Below, piece by piece: positions 11,953-18,845 of a DNA stretch of 26,601 bases. The notes under the pieces are model-generated. The model was not told where the DNA came from, ran no database searches, and saw only the letters and a program-made list of their open reading frames with translations. Position 1 is the stretch's first letter, and the number at the start of each line of letters is the position of its first letter. A program made the position numbers and the translations under genes. The DNA comes from WJLC01 sp964600865 (lineage in GTDB: Archaea; Nanobdellota; Nanobdellia; Pacearchaeales; GW2011-AR1). The stretch spans positions 1 through 26,601 of the forward strand of contig CAZRJP010000008.1 in NCBI GenBank assembly GCA_964600865.1. Reading direction: 5' to 3'.

Positions 11953-13900
11953 TAAAAACAGGCACCCCTCTCCTTTTCAGTGAGTCCACCCTATAGGAAG
12001 GAATTTTTTCTGCAGAACTTTCATCAACAGAACAATAAACATTATTTGGATTTTCATCTTTAATACTATAAAACATTTTCTCTGTTCTATCAAATATTTC
12101 CAAGATAGATTTTGCTACATCTTCATTTGAATCCTGTCTTATATGCCATTTATTCCTTCTATATTGATTACTATTCCCATCCCCTAAACATATTTTTTTC
12201 TCATTTCCTCCTACAGATGGGACAAAAGGATGTTTATAATTAGGGTCTTTATAAACAAATGGTTTCTCATTTAAATGAATTTTATCATTATTTGAAGTTA
12301 GCCTTAATCCTATTCTTGTAGATGGAAAAAGGAAATAATTTGGATTTGAATTTAAAATAAATTTGTCTAATTTTTTATAGATAACCAATTCATTTTCGCT
12401 TTTTTTATCAAAATACATTCCCTCCTTATTCCCTGGTAATCTTTTATCACAATTTTCTAGGACTGCTTGTTCATTGTATAACTTTTCTATAAAAGATAAT
12501 GCAGATTTTTGCATCTTGTTTTCAATAGACTTTTCAATAAATGAATGGTATTTAGATTGAAATTTATCAATAGAATCTATGTAATTAGAATTATTTACTC
12601 TATATTTTTTGTTTTTATCTAATAGTTTACTTACTTTTTTTATTTTTGGAATCCCAAATATTTTTTTTGGAGATAGAATAAATCCCTCATATTCCTTATC
12701 TATTGAGGATAACGTCTTTTCTAAAAAAGATTGTCCTTCATCAAACTCTTCGTTAATGATTGAATCTAATCTGATTATATCAGGAGGATTTCCCTCATAT
12801 AAATCGCTTTCTTCTATAATTGATTCTTTTTTCTTTATTGGAATTAGATAATTAAAAATAAAATCTTCAATATTTCTTTTCTTATTTTTCCTTAATCTTT
12901 TTATACTCTTATTCAATTTTTTATGTTCATTAGAAAGAGTATCTAGGGTGGATTTTCTAAATGTATCTATATTATTAGAGTTTTGCTCAAGAAATTTTTT
13001 CTCTAGATTGCATATATCTTCAATCTTAATTAGAGAGTATTCCTTATTAAAAATAATTATGTCTCCTTTTTCCCCACTGTTATTCTCTTCAATAGAATAA
13101 ATTCCTCCATTTATAAATGCAATATCTTTACCTTCCTGAGAAAAATAATTTAAAAAGGGGTTTTCATCTAAAGAAAGATTAGGCATTTTTAATTTGCTCT
13201 TATCTCTTCCTTTAAGAAGTGTTACTAACTTTTTATTTTTAGATTTATCACTTTCAACAATCTTTCTAGCTAATCTTGAAATTGCATCTTCTTGAACCAT
13301 TCCATTCATACCTACACTCTCATTTTGAAGGTTATCCTGGAGCATGTCTAAAAAAGAGTCATTAAAATTGTTAAAAGGGTCATGATTTATAGTAGACATA
13401 TCTACTTCTTCAGGAATATAGGGTTCTGGTTCATAAGTAGATTGAGAATTATTTCCTATACTTGAAGGAATAATGTCATTAATATTAATATTTTCTCTGC
13501 AAGGATTATTTCTTCCATGATTATTATTATTATTATTATTATTCCTAGAATTTCTTATCCTTGAAACAATCCTGACATTATCATTACTTTGCCCCGAATT
13601 ACTCTCATTTCTTAGAATGTTTATAAGTTTATTATCTATATTACTAGATATATCTTTAGAATTAGATAAGTCCTCTTTTGAGGCTTCAGGAAATTGCGAC
13701 CTTATATACGCTGTCCTATGTTTTTCATTTAATTTACCTGATAATTTTTTTGAAAGTTTATATCCTTTTTTAGCTAAGAATTTAGAAGTGATATATGTCC
13801 CTTTTGCAGTATACCATAATACCTTTCCTGTAAAAATAGTGAAATCCTTAAGGAATTCTCCTGTATTATAAAGAATATCTCCATCTGGGTCATAAGGCAT
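11945..13900 (-). CDS. Large protein with C-terminal E2-like conjugating domain
   Basis: A 651-residue protein. Residues about 20-45 are moderately hydrophobic. Residues 90-170 are Asn/Ser-rich low complexity, including eight consecutive Asn. The middle (about 200-490) is Lys/Glu-rich and largely helical. The C-terminal domain (about 500-651) carries an E2-like core: His-Pro-Phe-Val-Pro-Ser-Val-Gly-Gly-Asn, then Lys-Ile-Cys-Leu-Gly with Cys571. This parallels the Pro-rich segment, His-Pro-Asn and Gly-x-Ile-Cys-Leu of ubiquitin-conjugating enzymes. A second cysteine is Cys622. The gene lies one base after the JAMM gene and overlaps the E1 gene by 8 bases, which strongly supports an E2 role. 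E2 proteins are usually about 150 residues, so the 500-residue extension is unusual and may bind substrates or a scaffold. The E2 call rests on one motif plus context. Confidence 0.68.
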   Translation of the reverse strand: MPYDPDGDILYNTGEFLKDFTIFTGKVLWYTAKGTYITSKFLAKKGYKLSKKLSGKLNEKHRTAYIRSQFPEASKEDLSNSKDISSNIDNKLINILRNESNSGQSNDNVRIVSRIRNSRNNNNNNNNHGRNNPCRENININDIIPSSIGNNSQSTYEPEPYIPEEVDMSTINHDPFNNFNDSFLDMLQDNLQNESVGMNGMVQEDAISRLARKIVESDKSKNKKLVTLLKGRDKSKLKMPNLSLDENPFLNYFSQEGKDIAFINGGIYSIEENNSGEKGDIIIFNKEYSLIKIEDICNLEKKFLEQNSNNIDTFRKSTLDTLSNEHKKLNKSIKRLRKNKKRNIEDFIFNYLIPIKKKESIIEESDLYEGNPPDIIRLDSIINEEFDEGQSFLEKTLSSIDKEYEGFILSPKKIFGIPKIKKVSKLLDKNKKYRVNNSNYIDSIDKFQSKYHSFIEKSIENKMQKSALSFIEKLYNEQAVLENCDKRLPGNKEGMYFDKKSENELVIYKKLDKFILNSNPNYFLFPSTRIGLRLTSNNDKIHLNEKPFVYKDPNYKHPFVPSVGGNEKKICLGDGNSNQYRRNKWHIRQDSNEDVAKSILEIFDRTEKMFYSIKDENPNNVYCSVDESSAEKIPSYRVDSLKRRGVPVFNG

Positions 13901-13901
13901 T

Positions 13902-15407
13902 TTAATTTCCTCCTACTATTGATTCTAAACTTTTAACCCTCTTTTTTAACAATGAATTTTCTCCTTCTAATTGTTTGTATTTTTTATCTAAATCACAATA
14001 ATTATTTTCTAAAATAGTAATCTTTTCTGATAATTCTTGATACATATCTGTTTTTCTAAACATGTCTATAATCTTTTGGAGATAATTTGGAATTTTGAAA
14101 AATCCTTTTTTATCTTCTTCATGTTTTAAGTCACTTTTACTTGAATTATCCCTAATTTTAACTTCTGCATCATCCTTAGAATCATCATAAGAGGTTTTTT
14201 CTTGACCAGTGTTTTTAGTTCTTTTATCAAATATCTCTAAATCTACAGGGTATTCCTTAATACTCTTATCTTTAGAGTTAATTTTTTTTGATTTAATTTT
14301 CTTAGAGTGATCAAATATTTTATTTAACTTTCTTCTATGCTTTTCTTTTTGTTCTTCTGTTTGTTCAACCTTTGGATGAGGTAAAAGAGGTTCATAATGA
14401 ACTTTAGCTAAATCATCCATTTCTGTAAAAACTCTTTCTTGTAATTGTTTATCTATTTTATTTACTTCTAGATTGATATTATTTTTTTCATTCAACTTCA
14501 CTAATTTTGGAGATTCATTCAAATAATATTTAAAATTATTTTCTTTGATTGATTTTCCTTGTTCTAAACATGGGTACGCGAGTTGAATTGCTTTATCTGG
14601 ATTACTTCCTCTTGCATTAAAGACTAAACTTGGAAGAAATTTAAACTTAAAATCTATCTTACCTTTTTCATCTGGAACAAATGGATTTATTTTTAAACTA
14701 ATCTCAGTTGGCTCCATATCTTTTGTAATAGGAGTATCCTCAGATATGTGTTCTTTTAAATAATTTTTATCATAAGAAGAATGGAAAACCCCCATAGTAG
14801 AATGCGAGTGTGCCCATCCAGCAATATACTTTCCCTGCATTTCTAATTCATCTTTTGTTCTTGTTTTGCCGTTATCGCCGACACATCCACAGGTTGTAGG
14901 AGTTACTAATTGTCCATAAGAAATTAAAACATCTCTAATAGAAAAATCTTCGTTATCTCTTTTTTCTTTTTTATTTACTAAACTGAGATGTACCTCATTT
15001 TCACCATTTATTTTTAATTGTCTTTTTGTAATTAAATTGGCTTTTTTCATGGCTTCCTTTGTTATCTTAATTTCATACAATGGAGATAATCCATACTCTT
15101 CTGGATTTTTAGCTATTCTTTCAAATTCGTTATTAAACCCTTTATGCAATATAGAAACTAATCTTTTATATCTTTTTTCAGGCATAGGTTTGTCTTTTTG
15201 TTCTAAAAGTACTTTTTTTACCCTTTCTTTTCTTTCCTTTCTTTTATTTATTGTTAATCTATATTGTTGGGGGCTACAAACAAGACTTTCTCCAAGGCTG
15301 TCATAAACCCTTATATTTCCATTTTCAAGAAAATCACATTTAGAAAAATATTCTTCTCCTTCTTGTTTTTCTTTTTCTGTTAAAACTTCTTTTTCTTTAA
15401 GTTTCAT
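13902..15407 (-). CDS. JAMM/MPN metalloprotease, probable deconjugase and maturase
   Basis: A 501-residue protein. The MPN domain spans about 110-230, with the complete JAMM zinc motif His200-x-His202-x7-Ser210-x2-Asp213 (Ala-His-Ser-His-Ser-Thr-Met ... His-Ser-Ser-Tyr-Asp). The likely catalytic Glu is Glu138 in Asn-Glu-Val-His-Leu-Ser-Leu at the expected helix-to-strand position. JAMM enzymes cleave isopeptide bonds or trim ubiquitin-like precursors. Residues 1-100 are a charged extension, about 330-440 are Lys-rich linker, and 448-501 form a leucine-zipper-like coiled coil ending Val-Gly-Gly-Asn. A TATA-like box (about 15425-15438) lies 25 bp before the ATG, so this gene may begin a separate transcript. 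Cys173/Cys175 near the active site are unusual. Confidence 0.9.
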   Translation of the reverse strand: MKLKEKEVLTEKEKQEGEEYFSKCDFLENGNIRVYDSLGESLVCSPQQYRLTINKRKERKERVKKVLLEQKDKPMPEKRYKRLVSILHKGFNNEFERIAKNPEEYGLSPLYEIKITKEAMKKANLITKRQLKINGENEVHLSLVNKKEKRDNEDFSIRDVLISYGQLVTPTTCGCVGDNGKTRTKDELEMQGKYIAGWAHSHSTMGVFHSSYDKNYLKEHISEDTPITKDMEPTEISLKINPFVPDEKGKIDFKFKFLPSLVFNARGSNPDKAIQLAYPCLEQGKSIKENNFKYYLNESPKLVKLNEKNNINLEVNKIDKQLQERVFTEMDDLAKVHYEPLLPHPKVEQTEEQKEKHRRKLNKIFDHSKKIKSKKINSKDKSIKEYPVDLEIFDKRTKNTGQEKTSYDDSKDDAEVKIRDNSSKSDLKHEEDKKGFFKIPNYLQKIIDMFRKTDMYQELSEKITILENNYCDLDKKYKQLEGENSLLKKRVKSLESIVGGN

Positions 15408-15463
15408 TTTTTGTCCAAATTTCTTTTAATTTTAAAAAATAAAAAAATAAAATAAAATAAAAA
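15408..15463 (-). terminator. U-rich terminator followed by an internal promoter
   Basis: Immediately after the stop codon of the ubiquitin-like gene, the minus strand reads through several runs of T (five, four, four, seven and six) between 15463 and 15433, the classical archaeal oligo-U termination signal. The same stretch passes into TTTTAAAATTAAAAG, a TATA-like element centred about 25 bp before the JAMM start codon. The spacer could lower read-through so that the modifier is made in excess over the enzymes, and could also restart transcription. Confidence 0.5.
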
Positions 15464-15874
15464 TTATTTAAATCCTCCAAAAGCACTTAATGTTGCTTCA
15501 AGTCTCATAGTGTGGTAAGGAATTTCCTCTCCATTTTCGTTGATTGTAGATGTTTCATATATTGCATCTGGATAATCCTGTACCTTTTCAGAAAGATCTG
15601 TGAGATGAGAATCTTCCTTCTTATCATGATAACTCAAAATCATTTGTTCAGAAGGTGAATGATTGTTTTTCATATCCTTAATACCCTCACAAATTTCTTT
15701 TTCTTCTCTTGTATATTCTGGATTGTCTTCATCCTCACTAGGATTAAGCATATAATTAAAAACCTGTCCGAATGTTTTTTTTCTACAATCTGACATGCCT
15801 TTTTCCAATATTTCATCTGGATTCTCTTCTAAATCCCTACCAAGTGTAACTACAACTAAATCTTTTTTTCCCAT
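15464..15874 (-). CDS. Candidate ubiquitin-like modifier with Gly-Gly-Phe-Lys terminus
   Basis: A 136-residue acidic protein. It opens with a strand (Asp-Leu-Val-Val-Val-Thr-Leu-Gly, residues 5-12), then helices near 34-43 and 54-68, a strand at 78-83, and a final strand (His-Thr-Met-Arg-Leu-Glu-Ala-Thr-Leu, about 121-129) leading into Ala-Phe-Gly133-Gly134-Phe-Lys136. A last beta strand running into Gly-Gly is the hallmark of ubiquitin-like proteins. The two extra residues would need trimming, a job for the JAMM enzyme encoded next. It is larger than ubiquitin and its beta-grasp fold cannot be proven by eye. The ATG abuts the stop of the upstream coiled-coil gene. Cys30 and Cys62 are present. 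The identification rests on terminus, size and context. Confidence 0.6.
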   Translation of the reverse strand: MGKKDLVVVTLGRDLEENPDEILEKGMSDCRKKTFGQVFNYMLNPSEDEDNPEYTREEKEICEGIKDMKNNHSPSEQMILSYHDKKEDSHLTDLSEKVQDYPDAIYETSTINENGEEIPYHTMRLEATLSAFGGFK

Positions 15875-17026
15875 TTAATCTTCATACCTCCTTTCATCTT
15901 TGTCTAAATACTCTTTTTCATTAAATTTAGAATCAGAAATTTGATTTTTTGATGGGTTTGATAATAAATTAGTTACACTTGATTCAAGGTTGTGGAATGA
16001 TTTAGAATTTGAATCAAATACATCATTCATCATTCCTTCAAGATTATCATATCTTTTTTCATATTCATTTTTAAACACCTTATTATCATTTACTCCTAAA
16101 ATAAGGTTTCTTGCACCACTAAGGGAGTTATTCATATTCTGAGTATATTCTAATACTTTTCCAACTCTTTGTTTGAGAGAATTATTAATATGGTCTGTTC
16201 TCATCATTTCAAAATATAATCCCATAACATTTGTTAAATGGCCTTTTAATGTTTGAATTTTTTGATGAGATTCTTTTAATGCAAAGGAATAACTTTCACA
16301 AAAATCTTCAAAACTATCAATAAAAGGTAACTCCTTTTTTATGCCATCTATATTCTTATCTGTTAATTTTATTTCCCATGTTTTATTCTGAATATTTTTT
16401 CTAAGTTTTCTTTTAGCAGAAGTATATTTTAATCTGTCTTTAAATTCTTCAGTATCATCTATTATTTCCTGGGTATTTTGCATTAATTCATTAATCTCTT
16501 CTATTGATTCTAATAGATCTCCCCTATATTCTACTCCTTTTTCTAATTTGAAAGTAAGGGAGTCATAATACTTTTCTAATTTCTCTCCCCTCATATCCAT
16601 TACTCTACTTGCTTGTTTTAATCCTTGAGCAACTGAATCAACTCTTTCTAATTGATCTTTCATTATATCTTGGGCTTTTTTTGGCTCATTACCCTTAACT
16701 CTATCAATAAAATTTTTTATCTGATAACCTACCTTTTTAATGAAATCATCTTTTACTCCTATTAATTCCATTTTAACTTTTTCTTCAATTTGTCTATTAC
16801 CAATTTCAATATTTTCTAATTCAGTTAAAAGATTTTTATAATTAGTTTCTGTCTTTTCATTATTCCAAATATCTCTTTTTTTATTGGAATTTCTTATTAA
16901 CTTAATTAAATTTTTTCCCTGTGGTTTTTGTTCTGAAAAAGAATTGATATTTAGTAAATCTCTTTTTTCTAATTTTGAATCTACATAACTTTTAAGTTCA
17001 TTTCCTGATTCCCGAATATTTTCCAT
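15875..17026 (-). CDS. Helical coiled-coil protein of the ubiquitin-like cluster
   Basis: A 383-residue, almost entirely helical, charged protein with several probable coiled-coil stretches (about 60-180, 190-235, 265-305). Hydrophobic heptads are interrupted by Lys/Glu/Asp. There is no transmembrane segment and no enzyme motif. I recognise no family. The start codon shares one base with the stop of the upstream small membrane protein gene (TAATG), and its stop abuts the modifier gene start. It is therefore surely part of the same operon and may be a scaffold, adaptor or preferred substrate; that role is inference from position only. Confidence 0.7.
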   Translation of the reverse strand: MENIRESGNELKSYVDSKLEKRDLLNINSFSEQKPQGKNLIKLIRNSNKKRDIWNNEKTETNYKNLLTELENIEIGNRQIEEKVKMELIGVKDDFIKKVGYQIKNFIDRVKGNEPKKAQDIMKDQLERVDSVAQGLKQASRVMDMRGEKLEKYYDSLTFKLEKGVEYRGDLLESIEEINELMQNTQEIIDDTEEFKDRLKYTSAKRKLRKNIQNKTWEIKLTDKNIDGIKKELPFIDSFEDFCESYSFALKESHQKIQTLKGHLTNVMGLYFEMMRTDHINNSLKQRVGKVLEYTQNMNNSLSGARNLILGVNDNKVFKNEYEKRYDNLEGMMNDVFDSNSKSFHNLESSVTNLLSNPSKNQISDSKFNEKEYLDKDERRYED

Positions 17027-17367
17027 TAATCCAAATCCTCCATAAATTTATCTTTTAAAAAATCTGAAAGTTTTTCTAATCTGCTTGTATTCTTATTAGG
17101 ATTATTAGAATCAAAATTCTCTTTTACTGCTACTGGTTTTTCAAGTTCTTCTGTTAAAACCCTAGAAAAATTACCTAGTGTTTTATTTTCAAATCCTTTT
17201 CCTTGTTTTCTTCTTGAATCTATAGAATGATTAATTATTACTTCTTGATGTTTAGAATTTGTTGAAGAATAATCTAATACCTCTCCTAAATTTGGTGGAG
17301 AAGTTGTTCCTAAATAATATACTCCTGTTAAAAGAGCCATTGTTGAAAATACTTTTCTATATTTCAT
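17026..17367 (-). CDS. Small N-terminally membrane-anchored protein, first gene of the ubiquitin-like cluster
   Basis: A 113-residue protein. Residues about 6-22 (Phe-Ser-Thr-Met-Ala-Leu-Leu-Thr-Gly-Val-Tyr-Tyr-Leu-Gly) after Lys-Tyr-Arg-Lys form a short hydrophobic helix, either a signal peptide or membrane anchor. No strong cleavage site is evident. The rest is polar and Asn/Ser/Lys-rich, with a C-terminal charged helix. It is not recognised. TATA-like sequence at 17387-17394 lies about 20-27 bp before the ATG. Its TAATG overlap with the coiled-coil gene ties it to the cluster and suggests the modification system acts at the membrane. Confidence 0.65.
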   Translation of the reverse strand: MKYRKVFSTMALLTGVYYLGTTSPPNLGEVLDYSSTNSKHQEVIINHSIDSRRKQGKGFENKTLGNFSRVLTEELEKPVAVKENFDSNNPNKNTSRLEKLSDFLKDKFMEDLD

Positions 17368-17386
17368 ATCTTAAATAAAAATTAAA

Positions 17387-17394
17387 GATATATC
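17387..17394 (-). promoter_or_regulatory. TATA-like element of the ubiquitin-like cluster
   Basis: The palindromic gatatatc sits about 20-27 bp upstream of the first start codon at 17367 on the minus strand, in a 97-bp gap after the HIT gene. It is a fair but not perfect archaeal TATA box. A downstream AT stretch (17371-17386) offers an alternative. Confidence 0.4.
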
Positions 17395-17464
17395 AATCAG
17401 CCCCTTAAAATTGATGTAGTACTATTTTTGGAACTGTTTCAGAATTGAAAGGAATATTAAAAAA

Positions 17465-17938
17465 CTATAATTTCTTTATAATCTCCTTGTATTTTTTCTT
17501 TTTGGAGATAATCCTTATTTGTTTTTGCATTTCTTGTATATCTTTTTTATTCAATGGTTTTAATTCCTTCCAGAATTTAGTTTTTTTCAACGGAAAATTA
17601 ATTGATTCCCCTCTTTTTTGATATTTAGAATTCCTTGCACGGCCAAATAAATGTATATGAAATTTGTTCTTTCTTTTTGTTCCAATACTCCAATTACCAT
17701 TATCTTGAAAATTAATCCTATCCATTTTAATGCCCCTATTATTCATTGCTTTAAACATAGCTTCTCCAACTATCATAGAAAGAACCATTACTTCTTCTGC
17801 AAGTTTAGGTTTTAATTGCCACCGATGTTCTTTAGATTTTTTTGGAATAATTAAAATATGTCCTCCATCTTTTCTGTCAATTAAAGGATTATCAGTAGAT
17901 TCTACCTTAATGTTTTTTGTTTCATAAATCAAAACCAT
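17465..17938 (-). CDS. HIT-family nucleotide-binding protein
   Basis: A 157-residue protein. The histidine triad is recognisable as Phe-His-Ile-His-Leu-Phe-Gly (about residues 93-99) after Lys-Arg-Lys-Asn-Lys. An upstream Asn-Phe-Gln-Asp-Asn-Gly-Asn-Trp-Ser-Ile-Gly corresponds to the strand and glycine-rich region that precede it. HIT proteins hydrolyse nucleoside phosphoramidates, dinucleotides or adenylylated intermediates. The third His of the triad is replaced (Leu-Phe-Gly rather than Leu-His), so activity may be altered. The C-terminus is a Lys-rich helix. It lies upstream of the ubiquitin-like cluster on the same strand and divergent from the thiolase gene. Confidence 0.8.
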   Translation of the reverse strand: MVLIYETKNIKVESTDNPLIDRKDGGHILIIPKKSKEHRWQLKPKLAEEVMVLSMIVGEAMFKAMNNRGIKMDRINFQDNGNWSIGTKRKNKFHIHLFGRARNSKYQKRGESINFPLKKTKFWKELKPLNKKDIQEMQKQIRIISKKKKYKEIIKKL

Positions 17939-17973
17939 ATTCTGCCTCTTAGAATAAGAAGAGTGAAAGGATT

Positions 17974-17981
17974 TTAAATAA
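17974..17981. promoter_or_regulatory. Shared AT box between the thiolase and HIT genes
   Basis: The sequence tttaaata lies about 23 bp before the plus-strand ATG at 18000 and predicts a leaderless thiolase mRNA. Its core TTTAAA is palindromic and could also serve the HIT gene, whose ATG is at 17938, with a short leader. Confidence 0.5.
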
Positions 17982-17999
17982 GTTGTCCTTAGTAAAAAT

Positions 18000-18845
18000 A
18001 TGAATATACTAAAAAAAATTGAAAAAACATTAAAGAAAACAAAAATAAGGAAAAAAGATAAGATACTTGTTGCATTATCTGGAGGAAAAGACTCTACTAT
18101 GACTGCTTATTCTTTAAAGAAATTAGGATATAACATTCAAGGATTTCACATAAATTTAGGTCTTGGTAAATATAGTGATAGATGTTTAAATGCAATTAAA
18201 AAATTATGTAGTGATTTAGATATTAAACTTCATGTTTATGATATTAAAGAAGAAATGGGAAGCTCTATGTGTTATTTAAGAAGTAGGGTTCAGACAAAAA
18301 ATAAAAAAGAAGGAAAAACTCAAATAAAAAATTGCGCTATCTGTGGAGTTATAAAAAAATCTGTAATGAATAAACAAGCAAGGGAATTAAAGGCAAAATA
18401 TCTAGCAACAGGTCATAATTTAGATGATGAATCTCAAACATTTTTAATGAACATCTTTAAGGGGTCTCCAGAGTTAAGTGCTAATCTCGATGTTGTCACA
18501 AATAATCCTAAGGGAGTTAAAAATTCTAAAATTAGAAAATTTATTCCAAGACTAAAACCATTGTTTTACATTCCTGAGAATAAAATTAGAAAATTTACAA
18601 AAAAGAATAAACTTCCAGTAGTCTATGAAAAGTGTCCTTGTGCAATAAGTTCATATAGAATTCAAATAAGAAAATTTGTAAAAACACTTTCAGATAAAAA
18701 GAAACAGAATATTGTTAAAAATTTTGAAAGTTTAAAACCACGGATACGTAAAATAGAAACATCAGATATGAATTTATGTAATATTTGTGGTGAGCCTTGT
18801 AGAGGAAATGTTTGTAAAATGTGTGAACTTACAAAAGATGTTTAG
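18000..18845 (+). CDS. ncsA: tRNA 2-thiolation enzyme, NcsA/TtuA/TtcA family
   Basis: A 281-residue PP-loop ATPase. The motif Ser-Gly-Gly-Lys-Asp-Ser (27-32) binds ATP to adenylate the tRNA base. Cys112 and Cys115 (Cys-Ala-Ile-Cys-Gly) with Cys212 or Cys214 fit the iron-sulfur cluster ligands of TtuA/Ncs6-type enzymes. A C-terminal zinc site has Cys260, Cys263, Cys267, Cys272 and Cys275. The usual N-terminal zinc finger of TtuA is absent, so the protein is shorter. Relatives in Haloferax and Thermus receive sulfur from a ubiquitin-like carrier activated by an E1, so its position beside a ubiquitin-like cluster is notable. It overlaps the sigma-like gene tail-to-tail by four bases. Confidence 0.88.
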   Translation: MNILKKIEKTLKKTKIRKKDKILVALSGGKDSTMTAYSLKKLGYNIQGFHINLGLGKYSDRCLNAIKKLCSDLDIKLHVYDIKEEMGSSMCYLRSRVQTKNKKEGKTQIKNCAICGVIKKSVMNKQARELKAKYLATGHNLDDESQTFLMNIFKGSPELSANLDVVTNNPKGVKNSKIRKFIPRLKPLFYIPENKIRKFTKKNKLPVVYEKCPCAISSYRIQIRKFVKTLSDKKKQNIVKNFESLKPRIRKIETSDMNLCNICGEPCRGNVCKMCELTKDV

